A stretch of DNA of 64,000 nt from Mucilaginibacter ginsenosidivorax (GTDB lineage Bacteria; Bacteroidota; Bacteroidia; Sphingobacteriales; Sphingobacteriaceae). The stretch covers positions 1,488,001 to 1,552,000 of the forward strand of contig NZ_CP042437.1 of the NCBI RefSeq assembly GCF_007971525.1, written 5' to 3'. Both the position numbers and the translations under genes were made by a program. Under the pieces are notes generated by a model, which saw nothing but the letters and a program-made list of their open reading frames with translations, did not search any database and was not told where the DNA came from. Positions 24,711 to 33,341 of this stretch are shown piece after piece (within the stretch, counting starts at the first letter, position 1; every line of letters begins with the position of its first letter).

Positions 24711-25766
24711 TTACTCCTCACTATTAGTATTGGCCTGGTTATCACCCGCAGTATACCTGCGCCATTTTAGCAGAACACTTTCAAAATCGGGTGGCAGGGG
24801 CGATTCAAACAGTACCTGCTTTTTCTGGGTTGGATGTAAGAAGCCCAGAGTTTGAGCATGTAGTGCCTGGCGGGGCATCAGTTCAAAACAATTCTCTACA
24901 AATTGTTTGTATTTACTGAATACCGTTCCTTTCAAAATCTTATCTCCGCCATAAGTGGCATCGCTAAACAAGGGGTGGCCAATATGCCGCATATGCGCGC
25001 GAATCTGGTGGGTGCGACCGGTTTCCAGCTGGCATTCTATCAGGGTAACATACCCCATACGTTCCAATACCTTATAATGCGTTACCGACCATTTGCCTTT
25101 CTCCGGGTCGTCATAAATAGACATTACCCGCCTATCGGCAATGCTGCGGCCAATATAGCCCGTTATGGTGCCATCTTCAACCAAATCGCCCCAAACCAGG
25201 GCTATGTATTTGCGGGTGATGGTATGGTCAAAAAACTGCTTGGCCAGCCAGCTCATAGATCGCTCATTTTTGCTGATGAGCAACAGGCCCGAGGTATCTT
25301 TATCAATCCGGTGAACCAGGCCTGGCCGGCCATCATTGCCCGGTAATGTTGGCAATTGCTGAAAGTGATAAACTAAAGCATTTACCAATGTGCCGGTATA
25401 GTTATTATAACCAGGATGCACTACCATACCGGCGGCTTTATCAACCACCAGTACATCATCATCCTCGTAAACAATATTAATGGGGATATTTTCCGGATAA
25501 ACCTCTGTGTCGCGGGGCGGGTGCGGCAATACAACCGAAATTACATCCAAGGGCTTTACCCGGTAGCTGCTTTTTATAGGCTTATCATTTACCAATACAT
25601 TTCCCAATTCGATGGCATTCTGGATGCGGTTACGTGATGCATTCTCCACCCTGTGCATCAAAAACTTGTCAATGCGCAGCAGCGACTGACCCTTATCAAC
25701 CACAACGCGTAAGTGTTCAAATAAATCCTGTTCTTCCTGCTCTATCAGCTCGGGTTCGTATGCCAT
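24711..25766 (-). CDS. RluA/RluD-family pseudouridine synthase
   Basis: 351 residues. An N-terminal S4 RNA-binding domain (SLLRIDKFLMHRVENASRNR, then NAIELGNVLVNDKPIKSSYR) is followed by the catalytic domain with GLVHRIDKDTSGLLLISKNE, which carries the catalytic Asp of the H-R-L/I-D motif, and ECQLETGRTHQIRAHMRHIG. It converts specific uridines to pseudouridine, most likely in 23S rRNA if an RluD orthologue. The C-terminal FLHPTQKKQVLFESPLPPDF is typical. A TACTTTTG box ends 7 nt before the ATG. Confidence 0.92.
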   Translation of the reverse strand: MAYEPELIEQEEQDLFEHLRVVVDKGQSLLRIDKFLMHRVENASRNRIQNAIELGNVLVNDKPIKSSYRVKPLDVISVVLPHPPRDTEVYPENIPINIVYEDDDVLVVDKAAGMVVHPGYNNYTGTLVNALVYHFQQLPTLPGNDGRPGLVHRIDKDTSGLLLISKNERSMSWLAKQFFDHTITRKYIALVWGDLVEDGTITGYIGRSIADRRVMSIYDDPEKGKWSVTHYKVLERMGYVTLIECQLETGRTHQIRAHMRHIGHPLFSDATYGGDKILKGTVFSKYKQFVENCFELMPRQALHAQTLGFLHPTQKKQVLFESPLPPDFESVLLKWRRYTAGDNQANTNSEE

Positions 25767-25773
25767 TTGGGCG

Positions 25774-25781
25774 CAAAAGTA
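25774..25781 (-). promoter_or_regulatory. TAnnTTTG -7 box for the RluA-family gene
   Basis: TACTTTTG on the minus strand, 7 nt before the ATG at 25766. Confidence 0.55.
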
Positions 25782-25841
25782 ATCGTTTTTTGTGGTAGGT
25801 TAAGCGTAATATTGCAATAGCATTAAGGGCAGGTTATTTTT

Positions 25842-26729
25842 ATGAATATTGATCTCGAAATTTTTAGTCCGGTACATCAAATTACAAATCCGTTGTTTGA
25901 TGCACATGAGGTTAAAGTTTTTTTGAAACGGGACGATCTTATTCACCCCATGATATCGGGCAATAAATGGCGCAAGCTTAAGTACCTACTCAAATCGGCC
26001 CAAAACCAGCACAAGAATTACCTGGTAACATTTGGCGGGGCATACTCCAATCACTTATTGGCAACTGCTGCGGCTGCAGCTAAATTCGGCTTCAAATCTA
26101 CCGGCATTGTACGCGGCGAAGAAGTTGACAACAACACGCTATTTTTATGCAAACTGCATGGTATGCAAATGTTATTTACCGATAGGATTAGCTACCGTGA
26201 TAAACCTGCACTATTTCAAAAACATTTTGGCAATAATGAGCAGTCTTTTTTTATTGACGAAGGCGGCTCATCTGCAGAAGGCGCCCAAGGCTGCGCCGAA
26301 CTGGTAAACGAACTTACCGACAGCTACGACCATATTTTTTGCGCCTGTGGCACCGGAACCACCGCTGCAGGCATTATTAACGGTATCACCAGCCACCAGC
26401 TTACAACAAAATTCAACGCAATACCCGTATTTAAAAACGGAGGTTTTATCAGGAATGAGATTAACCGGTTTTTAACTGCTCCTGCCGATTATGACCTGCA
26501 TACCGACTACCATTTTGGTGGATATGGAAAGGCAACCGACGAACTTATTGATTTTGTAAAGCATTTTGTTGCCGCCACCGGCATTGTTATTGAGCCTGTA
26601 TATACCGGCAAAATGATGTATGCTTTATACGACCTGATTGGCAAAGGACATTTTAAACCTGGCAGTAAAATACTGGCCATCCACAGCGGCGGCATTTGGG
26701 GGTTATTGGGCATGAAGGATAGGTTTTAG
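25842..26729 (+). CDS. ACC deaminase / D-cysteine desulfhydrase family enzyme
   Basis: 295 residues, fold-type II PLP enzyme. FLKRDDLIHPMISGNKWRKL carries the PLP Lys after S-G-N. YLVTFGGAYSNHLLATAAAA, FFIDEGGSSAEGAQGCAELV and FCACGTGTTAAGIINGI (phosphate loop) follow. The C-terminus is ILAIHSGGIWGLLGM. The family contains ACC deaminase and D-cysteine desulfhydrase; the residues seen do not separate them and family naming is often loose. It is a little short of the usual ~320 residues. Divergent from the pseudouridine synthase. Confidence 0.82.
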   Translation: MNIDLEIFSPVHQITNPLFDAHEVKVFLKRDDLIHPMISGNKWRKLKYLLKSAQNQHKNYLVTFGGAYSNHLLATAAAAAKFGFKSTGIVRGEEVDNNTLFLCKLHGMQMLFTDRISYRDKPALFQKHFGNNEQSFFIDEGGSSAEGAQGCAELVNELTDSYDHIFCACGTGTTAAGIINGITSHQLTTKFNAIPVFKNGGFIRNEINRFLTAPADYDLHTDYHFGGYGKATDELIDFVKHFVAATGIVIEPVYTGKMMYALYDLIGKGHFKPGSKILAIHSGGIWGLLGMKDRF

Positions 26730-26816
26730 GGGGGATGGCGAAGAAAACAACTACTGTCATTGCTTCGTACCTCATTATGACATGTTCTTAATTTATTGAC
26801 TATCAATCTAAAATAT

Positions 26817-26893
26817 CGTCATTGCGAGGCACGAAGCAATCCCGAACTATGTGGGATTTAGCATGTCGGGGATTGCTTCGTGCCTCAATGACG
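26817..26893. repeat. Complete dispersed palindrome (GTCATTGCGAGGCACGAAGC)
   Basis: The left arm, CGTCATTGCGAGGCACGAAG and CAATCCCGA (26817-26845), is matched by a right arm TCGGGGATTGCTTCGTGCCT and CAATGACG (26866-26893) with one 2-nt gap. A decayed partial copy (GTCATTGCTTCGTACCTCAT) precedes it at about 26757. The whole gap 26730-27013 has no gene. Confidence 0.9.
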
Positions 26894-27013
26894 GTACTTT
26901 AGATCATTTGTTTATATATTCGTTAGACGTCATCACCATTTTTTTCAGGTTTTTACCTGATGGATACTCGCAATGACGATTAAGTTATGCTTTTAAGAGT
27001 CTAAAAACTAACC

Positions 27014-27469
27014 TTACGGCACTTTAACTGCCTGCCGGGCCAGTAATTGCCACTCTTTGCCATTTTTTACCCAAACCAATAAAACACCCAGCTTAACCGT
27101 GCCGGGGCCTTTCCCTGCATCGTTGGTGGCTGCCGATAGTATGTGCCTTACAATAGCAGTATTGCCCGATATGGTAATTGTTTGCCCTGTAAGGTCAATG
27201 GCTGTAAAAACCGATGCGCCGGTGGTAAAACTGTGTATAAACTCCTTTTTGTTTTGCACTTTACCACTGGAGTGGCCATAACTCAGGCTGTCGGCCGCTA
27301 TTTTATCCAGGGCTACACTATCGGCACTTATCATCGTAAGGCGCAAGCGTTCAACCGCATTGGCAACCTCCTTTGTATGCGAATTTTGTTGGGCATCCGC
27401 AGCACCCGGGGCAATAACACTCATAATTATCAAAAAAAACAGGATTTTAATGCCGTTAAATATCTTCAT
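27014..27469 (-). CDS. Exported NTF2-like (DUF4440-type) protein
   Basis: 151 residues. Signal peptide MKIFNGIKILFFLIIMSVIA to about ADA-Q, then an SnoaL/NTF2-like fold: VANAVERLRLTMISADSVAL, DSLSYGHSSGKVQNKKEFIH, GNTAIVRHILSAATND and LGVLLVWVKNGKEWQLLARQ. Members are often accessory proteins or small-molecule-binding enzymes in carbohydrate clusters. It is the last gene of the minus-strand uronate cluster, 29 bp after the DUF4350 gene. The catalytic role is unknown. Confidence 0.8.
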   Translation of the reverse strand: MKIFNGIKILFFLIIMSVIAPGAADAQQNSHTKEVANAVERLRLTMISADSVALDKIAADSLSYGHSSGKVQNKKEFIHSFTTGASVFTAIDLTGQTITISGNTAIVRHILSAATNDAGKGPGTVKLGVLLVWVKNGKEWQLLARQAVKVP

Positions 27470-27498
27470 AATTTTTAGTTAAGCTGTACAGTACGTAA

Positions 27499-28290
27499 TT
27501 ATTTCTTTTGTTTAACCTGGGCCAGCAACCAGCCCGATATATCATTTGCGGCCTTATCATTTTCATATCCGGCCGGCAAACGCCCATTGGTATACTCGTT
27601 GTAAAGCCATGGATCGGCAATGGCCAGTACAGTTCCTTTGCCAAATTTAGCCTGGGCTATTAAGGTTACTCCGTTTTTTATCAAAGCGGGTTTTGCCGGT
27701 AAAGTTGTACTTATGGAGCATACATCTTTCATAAATATTTTTTGTGCGGTTTTAAAAAGCGGATTGCCGGTAGTTATAATAGCACCGTCTTCAAAATGGC
27801 TATCGTCAATTACATGATTTTGCAGGTCGTTGTTAAAATTCATCCCAAATTTATTGGCCAGTATGTTAAAGTGAGGCAGCTCAACATTGGCGCTATCATT
27901 TGCAAGCATCACTAATACACCACCAGCCTTTACCCACCGGGCAATAACATCTGCATCTTGTTGGGTTATGTAGTTGGGTTTGGGGCTCTCTTTTTTAGTA
28001 TCAGGGTCAACAATAATATAAATAGACGTACCTTTTAAATTACCCGCCGTAGGCGCAGTTGGAAGTGAATCTAAAGTAGCGCCACATCTTTTAAAAGTAT
28101 CTCCCCAAATAGAATAACCTGTATTTTCTTTTTCGTCCCATAAATAATGGAAACGCTTAGCCTCGCCTGCAACAGTATGCACTTCGCGGTTAAAATAGTA
28201 ATCTAACCGCACAACCTGCGCTGTTGCTTTGTAGCCCTGGCAAATCAATAATACGCCTACTAAACCCTTTACAAATAACCGGTAATGCAT
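27499..28290 (-). CDS. DUF4350 protein, stand-alone GH105-associated domain
   Basis: 263 residues from ATG 28290 (MHYRLFVKGLVGVLLICQGY), which opens a signal peptide ending ATAQ. The mature protein resembles the DUF4350/ThuA-like module that in Bacteroidota often follows the unsaturated rhamnogalacturonyl hydrolase (GH105) catalytic domain: VVRLDYYFNREV, KRFHYLWDEKENTGYSIWGD, YIIVDPDTKKESPKPNYI, AGGVLVMLANDSANVELPHF and IADPWLYNEYTNGRLP. No GH105 domain is present. Whether this is a split-off module or an independent enzyme is not decided by the sequence. Confidence 0.72.
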   Translation of the reverse strand: MHYRLFVKGLVGVLLICQGYKATAQVVRLDYYFNREVHTVAGEAKRFHYLWDEKENTGYSIWGDTFKRCGATLDSLPTAPTAGNLKGTSIYIIVDPDTKKESPKPNYITQQDADVIARWVKAGGVLVMLANDSANVELPHFNILANKFGMNFNNDLQNHVIDDSHFEDGAIITTGNPLFKTAQKIFMKDVCSISTTLPAKPALIKNGVTLIAQAKFGKGTVLAIADPWLYNEYTNGRLPAGYENDKAANDISGWLLAQVKQKK

Positions 28291-28442
28291 AACTGTATAA
28301 TTTAAAAGCCAATATAAGCACAAAGTATAACTGGTTTTCAAATGTATTGCCGAACAGGCAATTTTAATCAATACAACAGCGAAATATTTACTACATCGAT
28401 ATAGTTATTTGATAGAAGCAGAATGTATAATGCTTAAAGCTA

Positions 28443-29483
28443 TTAAAAGTTAGTGGCAGGTAGTGATGAATCGCGGATGCAAACCTGGGTGGGTAATACC
28501 ACGGTTTCAAATTCGGTTACAGGCCTTCGGCTCTCAATCAAGCTGATAAGCATTTCGGTTGCTTTTTTTCCTATTTCAAACCCAGGTTGATAAACTGTAC
28601 TTAACGATGGGTTTAAAACATCGGCCAGTTGAGTATTGGTAAAACCAAGCAAGGCAATATCGGCAGGTATTTTAAAACCCAGCTTATGCAACAACATCAG
28701 GGTTGTGGTAGTTATCCTGTCGGATGCGGTAAAAATGGCGTCGGGCCGATTGGGCGAAAGGAGTAACTCGTTAAGCGCGTTTTCAATCTCGATGAGGTCT
28801 TTACCGCCATGGAGGCAATATTTTATAAACCCATCGTTTTGCTCAAGTTTGTTTTGGGCAAGTGCCGCCCGGTATCCTTTTAAACGCTCGGCCGTGATGG
28901 ATACATTTACCGAACTTGTTATATGAGCTATTTTGCGATACCCGGCCTCAATTAATGATTGTGTTGCTTCAAAAGCACCCTGAAAGTTATCGGCAATCAC
29001 TTTGTGCGTATCAATTTCGTCGCTCACACGGTCAAAGAAAACAATGGGCAGGCCTTTTTCGTGAAGATCTTTTAGATGCGATACATCAGCAGTTTCTGTT
29101 GACAGGGATATGAGCAAGCCATCAATTGCCCGGTACATTAAATGACTTACGTTTAACTTTTCAAGTTCGTACGATTCATGGGTTTGGGTAATAAACACAT
29201 TATAGCCATTGGCATGGGCAACAAACTCGATGCCGTTAATCACCTGCGAAAAAAAGTGATTATCAATAGTTGATACAACTATACCCAAAGACTTACTGCT
29301 GCCCTTTTTTAAGCTGCGGGCCATATGGTTAGGTTGGTAGTTGAGCCTTTTTGCACACTCGCGCACCAGTGCTTTGGTTTTTTCGCTTATTTCATAACTA
29401 TCCTTGAGCGCTTTAGATACCGCCGACGTGGAAATCCCCAGCTCTTTAGCAATATCCTTTATGGTAACAACCGCGAAATTCAT
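28443..29483 (-). CDS. LacI-family transcriptional regulator
   Basis: 346 residues from ATG 29483 (MNFAVVTIKDIAKELGISTS). The N-terminal helix-turn-helix is TIKDIAKELGISTSAVSKAL with a hinge helix NYQPNHMARSLKKGSSKSLG. The periplasmic-binding-protein-like effector domain spans the remaining ~280 residues (GIVVSTIDNHFFSQVINGIE, DGLLISLSTETADVSHL, FTASDRITTTTLMLLHKLGF, FTNTQLADVLNPSLSTVYQP). It lies between the SDR and DUF4350 genes and probably controls the uronate cluster; the effector would be a uronate intermediate. No operator palindrome could be assigned with confidence. Confidence 0.92.
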   Translation of the reverse strand: MNFAVVTIKDIAKELGISTSAVSKALKDSYEISEKTKALVRECAKRLNYQPNHMARSLKKGSSKSLGIVVSTIDNHFFSQVINGIEFVAHANGYNVFITQTHESYELEKLNVSHLMYRAIDGLLISLSTETADVSHLKDLHEKGLPIVFFDRVSDEIDTHKVIADNFQGAFEATQSLIEAGYRKIAHITSSVNVSITAERLKGYRAALAQNKLEQNDGFIKYCLHGGKDLIEIENALNELLLSPNRPDAIFTASDRITTTTLMLLHKLGFKIPADIALLGFTNTQLADVLNPSLSTVYQPGFEIGKKATEMLISLIESRRPVTEFETVVLPTQVCIRDSSLPATNF

Positions 29484-29595
29484 ATCCCTTTTTAGCTTTA
29501 ACGGCAAGTTTAGCTACAATTGTAATTTATTGCAGCTAACAAACCTAAAATAATTGAGATAAAATTTCGCGGTAAAAAGCGGTGCGATCAAATTG

Positions 29596-30411
29596 TTACA
29601 CGCCGCCAAAAATAGAAAAACCGCCATCTACGCAAATCATAGATCCCGTTACAAATTTAGATGCATCGCTTAGCAGCCATACCAAAGCACCAATCAACTC
29701 ATCCGGGTGGCCAAAACGTTTAAAAGGTGTTTGCTTTATCACCAGCTGTCCACGGTCGGTGTAGCCACCTTCGGGTTTGGTCAGCAGGTTCCGGTTTTGC
29801 TCGGTCAGGAAAAACCCAGGCGCAAGGGCATTCATCCTGATGGCATCACCGTAACGGTTGGCTAACTCAACGGCAAACCATTGGTTATAACAATCAACAG
29901 CCGCCTTACCTATATTGTAGCCCAATACTTTGGTAATAGCCCGCTTTGAATTCATCGATGAGATATTAACAATGCTGCCCTTACCTGTTTGCGCAATAGC
30001 CTCGCCAAATACCTGTGTGGGGATAATGGTACCCCAGGTATTTAAATCCATTACGGTTTTCATGCCGGCTATATTCATTTTAAAAATGTCTTCATCGGGC
30101 TGTAAAACACCTTGCGGCATGTTACCCCCTGCCCCATTTACCAGGCCATCCAACCTGCCAAATGTATCCAACAATTTAGCTTTAGCGGCCTGCAACTCTT
30201 CTTCATTTAAAACGTCGGCAACTAATGCTACCGCTTTCCCGCCATTTTGATTGATGGCATTGGCACGCTCTTCGGCTACCTGGGCATTGCGGCCCAAAAT
30301 GCCTACGGCACCGCCTGCTTCAACAATACCGTTTATAAAGGCACTACCCAAAATGCCAGTGCCGCCTGTTACTACAATTACTTTGCCGGCTAAAGAGAAA
30401 TTATTTTCCAA
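29596..30411 (-). CDS. SDR oxidoreductase, D-mannonate oxidoreductase type
   Basis: 271 residues. Rossmann motif VVTGGTGILGSAFINGI (TGxxxGxG), NGAGGNMPQGVLQPDED, catalytic Ser in VNISSMNSKRA and YNIGK for the YxxxK pair. The longer C-terminal half (APGFFLTEQNRNLLTKPEGG, KRFGHPDELIGALVWLLSDA, VDGGFSIFGGV) matches the 270-residue D-mannonate oxidoreductase-like group better than the ~250-residue KduD. Being next to kduI it could still serve as the 2-keto-3-deoxygluconate dehydrogenase of pectin breakdown. It is 24 bp after kduI. Confidence 0.82.
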   Translation of the reverse strand: MENNFSLAGKVIVVTGGTGILGSAFINGIVEAGGAVGILGRNAQVAEERANAINQNGGKAVALVADVLNEEELQAAKAKLLDTFGRLDGLVNGAGGNMPQGVLQPDEDIFKMNIAGMKTVMDLNTWGTIIPTQVFGEAIAQTGKGSIVNISSMNSKRAITKVLGYNIGKAAVDCYNQWFAVELANRYGDAIRMNALAPGFFLTEQNRNLLTKPEGGYTDRGQLVIKQTPFKRFGHPDELIGALVWLLSDASKFVTGSMICVDGGFSIFGGV

Positions 30412-30435
30412 TGTATATTATTTTATTGATGATGA

Positions 30436-31275
30436 TTACCTGAGGTCTGTAATAGCAATAGGGTCCATATCGGTATAGTCCAGGTTTTCGCCTGCCATGC
30501 CCCATATAAAACTATAACTTGAAGTGCCGCTGCCCGAATGGATACTCCATGGCGGCGATACCACCGCATCGTAATTATTCATGGTGATATGGCGGGTTTC
30601 ATTGCCTTCGCCCATGTAATGGAATATTTTTTGCCCCTCGGGCACATCAAAATAAAAATAGGCTTCCATCCGGCGGTCATGTACGTGCGATGGCATAGTA
30701 TTCCATACGCTTCCTTCGTGCAAAATGGTAAGCCCCATAACCAGCTGGCAGCTTTTGGTGCCTTCCAGGTGGATATATTTATTAATAGTACGATGATTTG
30801 CTGTTGATGCCGAGCCAAGGGTAACTTTTACCGCATCAGCGTGTGTTAGCAAGGTTGTTGGGTAGGTTGCATGGGCCGGGGCCGAAAGCAAGTAGAAAAC
30901 TGCCGGCTCTTCACCGTTTTTACTTGCAAAATGCACAGTTTTAGTGCCTTTGCCAATGTACAGGCAATCAAGTTTTTGTACATTGTAGGTAATACCATCG
31001 GCAATTACAACGCCATCACCCGCTACATTAATAATGCCAATTTCGCGGCGCTCTAAAAAATATTCTGCGCGCAGGTTAGGATAATTTGGCAGCAGCAGCT
31101 GGGTATCCGTTGGCTTGGCAAAACCAACTATCATACGATCATAATGGGTATAGATACAGTTAACTGTACCTGGTTGTACCTGGTTATCTATTAAAAAACG
31201 CGACCGTATGGTAGCAGTATCATATCGCTTAAAATCCTCCGGATGTACACTTTGTATTACTTTCAATGGTATCAT
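30436..31275 (-). CDS. kduI: 5-dehydro-4-deoxy-D-glucuronate isomerase
   Basis: 279 residues, the usual length. It begins MIPLKVIQSVHPEDFKRYDT. The family cupin has metal ligands in MPSHVHDRRMEAYFYFD (two His and Glu) and a later His in SPPWSIHSGSGTSSYSFIWG. It converts the unsaturated monomer-derived 5-keto-4-deoxyuronate to 3-deoxy-D-glycero-2,5-hexodiulosonate in pectin/uronate breakdown in the cytoplasm. It is the first gene of the minus-strand cluster and leads the SDR gene by 24 bp. Confidence 0.93.
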   Translation of the reverse strand: MIPLKVIQSVHPEDFKRYDTATIRSRFLIDNQVQPGTVNCIYTHYDRMIVGFAKPTDTQLLLPNYPNLRAEYFLERREIGIINVAGDGVVIADGITYNVQKLDCLYIGKGTKTVHFASKNGEEPAVFYLLSAPAHATYPTTLLTHADAVKVTLGSASTANHRTINKYIHLEGTKSCQLVMGLTILHEGSVWNTMPSHVHDRRMEAYFYFDVPEGQKIFHYMGEGNETRHITMNNYDAVVSPPWSIHSGSGTSSYSFIWGMAGENLDYTDMDPIAITDLR

Positions 31276-31432
31276 GTATTAAGGTTAATCCATGCAATTC
31301 TACAACCCGCGTAATTAATTAAAAAGATATCCTTCGCTTATTTTTACTTCAACGTTGTAGTAGCTTTAGTAAAGGTATAAATATTATCATTTGTGGTTGA
31401 GCATTGTTTTAAAACCGGTACTGACCGTGTGG

Positions 31433-31600
31433 GTATAAGGTTTATAACCTTATACTTGCAAGCTCATTAACCTGTAAAATAGCTGTCGTTGTAAAATATA
31501 TCTCCTTAATAATTAATATTTTAAACAAAATATTTCCATGGCAGAAAACTTTTTTCAAAAAAGTGAGTTTTTAGGATTAAATCATTAAGATTCTTAATGA
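31433..31600. promoter_or_regulatory. Three perfect palindromes in the ompA leader
   Basis: (1) GTATAAGGTT-TAT-AACCTTATAC at 31433-31455, running into TATACTTG, one base from the -7 consensus. (2) ACTTTTTT-C-AAAAAAGT at 31548-31564. (3) TCATTAAG-ATT-CTTAATGA at 31582-31600, 23 nt before the OmpA ATG. The gap 31276-31623 has no gene and must also carry the kduI promoter. Confidence 0.6.
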
Positions 31601-31623
31601 CGTTTTATTAATAAATTAAAACT

Positions 31624-32964
31624 ATGAACTATTCTACATTAAAGAAATCAGTCGCGTTGTCGTTTGCATCTTTGATGGTTGTAGGTATGGCTAATGCTCA
31701 AACCGATTCCACCAAAACAGCAACTACTACCACGACTGAAGCCTCTACTGCCAAGGTATTTGGTGGTATTGGCCAGTACAACACATTCAGTATTGGCGTT
31801 AGCGCCGGTATCACTGATGGACTTGTTCCGTTTACCATTAACACCACCAACAAATTTAAAGCTGATTTGGGTTATGGTTTGTATTTAAGGCAGCAGCTAT
31901 CGCACACTTTTAGCTTGCAGTTAGATTATTTAGGTGGTAAAGTGCATGGCATTGATGATGCAGGTACAAGCAAATTTGGTATTACCGAATACAAAACCAA
32001 TTTTAACTCTGTGGCTTTAAGCGGTGTGTTCAACATTGCAAGTGTTAGCTTTTTACATCGTAAAAACAGTGTTAACTTTTATGGTTCTGCAGGTTTGGGT
32101 TTAGATTTGTACAAACCTAAAATGTATGTTACGGATGCAGGTGCTACAGTGAATGATCCTTATGGAAGTGGTCACACTGTAAAAGAACTGTATGCTCCCG
32201 TTGGCGCGGGCGTAAAATTCAGGTTATCTGATGCGTTGGCCCTGAATTTAGGCTACACTGTAAGCTTTGTACAAGGTTACAATTTTGCTGGTAAAAGTAC
32301 CTACCCAACATTCAGCCACTACTCTTATACCTATGGTGGTTTAGAGTACACTTTTGGCCCGAAATCAAAACAGAACTTAACATGGGTTAACCCGGTTGCA
32401 CAAATGTATGATGAATTGTACGATGCAGCTTTACGCCAGGAAGTTGAAGCTTTGAAAGGCCGTGTAACCAATGTTGAAACTGCGGTTAGCGACCTGAAAA
32501 AAGATTCGGATGGTGATGGTGTTGCCGATCAGTTTGACAAATGCCCAGGTACTGCTGCAGGCAGCGTAGTTGACGGTTCTGGTTGCGTTATCGTATTCCC
32601 TAAACCAGATTCATCTGCACTAGCTGCTAAAGCTCCTGCAACTGCTTACTCAAACATCCAGTTTGAATTTGACAGCTCGGTATTACGTACTTCATCTTAC
32701 CCGGTATTGGATGCCACATCGGCTGATCTGCGTGCTTCAGGTGCTAAAATCGAAGTTGATGGTTTTGCTTCATCTGAAGGTACAGCTGCGCACAACATGT
32801 CTTTATCAAAAGATCGTGCTAACTCTGTAAAAACTTACTTGGTTAACTCAGGTGTTGATGCTAAAAAAGTAAAAATCAAAGGCTATGGCGAAACTAAGCC
32901 AATTGCTGATAACTCAACAGAAGAGGGTCGTGTATTAAACCGTCGCGTTCAGTTTAAAAAGTAA
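31624..32964 (+). CDS. OmpA-family outer-membrane protein
   Basis: 446 residues. Signal peptide MNYSTLKKSVALSFASLMVV to ANA-Q. An N-terminal 8-stranded-like barrel follows (residues ~40-270: YNTFSIGVSAGITDGLVPFT, YGGLEYTFGPKSKQ). A coiled linker and a thrombospondin type 3-like calcium loop (DSDGDGVADQFDKCPGT) come next. The C-terminal OmpA/MotB peptidoglycan-binding domain spans ~335-446 (NIQFEFDSSVLRTSSYPVLD, VDGFASSEGT, LSKDRANSVKTYL, GYGETKPIADNSTEEGR, NRRVQFKK). Codons are biased to A/T-ended forms, as in highly expressed genes. A structured leader precedes it and a perfect terminator follows. Confidence 0.95.
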   Translation: MNYSTLKKSVALSFASLMVVGMANAQTDSTKTATTTTTEASTAKVFGGIGQYNTFSIGVSAGITDGLVPFTINTTNKFKADLGYGLYLRQQLSHTFSLQLDYLGGKVHGIDDAGTSKFGITEYKTNFNSVALSGVFNIASVSFLHRKNSVNFYGSAGLGLDLYKPKMYVTDAGATVNDPYGSGHTVKELYAPVGAGVKFRLSDALALNLGYTVSFVQGYNFAGKSTYPTFSHYSYTYGGLEYTFGPKSKQNLTWVNPVAQMYDELYDAALRQEVEALKGRVTNVETAVSDLKKDSDGDGVADQFDKCPGTAAGSVVDGSGCVIVFPKPDSSALAAKAPATAYSNIQFEFDSSVLRTSSYPVLDATSADLRASGAKIEVDGFASSEGTAAHNMSLSKDRANSVKTYLVNSGVDAKKVKIKGYGETKPIADNSTEEGRVLNRRVQFKK

Positions 32965-32990
32965 TAATGTTTAATTAAATATTATTTTGC

Positions 32991-33017
32991 GAAAGCCCCG
33001 GATAACCCGGGGCTTTC
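32991..33017 (+). terminator. Perfect 11-bp terminator after ompA
   Basis: GAAAGCCCCGG, 5-nt loop, CCGGGGCTTTC, then TTACG. It closes the ompA transcript. Confidence 0.9.
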
Positions 33018-33341
33018 TTACGTTTAAACACGATTACAGGATTGACAGGATTTTTTATAAAAATTCAGGTATTCAAAGCTTAGCTGTAAATATTCAAACA
33101 GATTATATTTAGTTTAAAACTTAAATCCACCGTGTCATCCTACGCTGTTTCGGGCAGATTAAAATACGATCAAGCGATTTAAAATCGAAAAAATGCATTC
33201 TATGCTACTATACTATTTTCGGCTTTGGTACAAAAAGTAACTTTAAACAATTTAAACATACTTTTCATTCAATCGGTTCAAAAACCGCCTAAATTTTGTT
33301 TTTTGGGGCTTTTTAGTAGATTTGTATAAACCAAAATTGAT
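33018..33341. other. Gene-free gap before lat
   Basis: AT-rich, no ORF worth calling. It contains CGATTACAGGATTGACAGGA (33029-33048), a phrase that has the look of a dispersed intergenic repeat, and a TAGATTTG -7 box at 33317-33324, 17 nt before the lat ATG. Confidence 0.6.
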
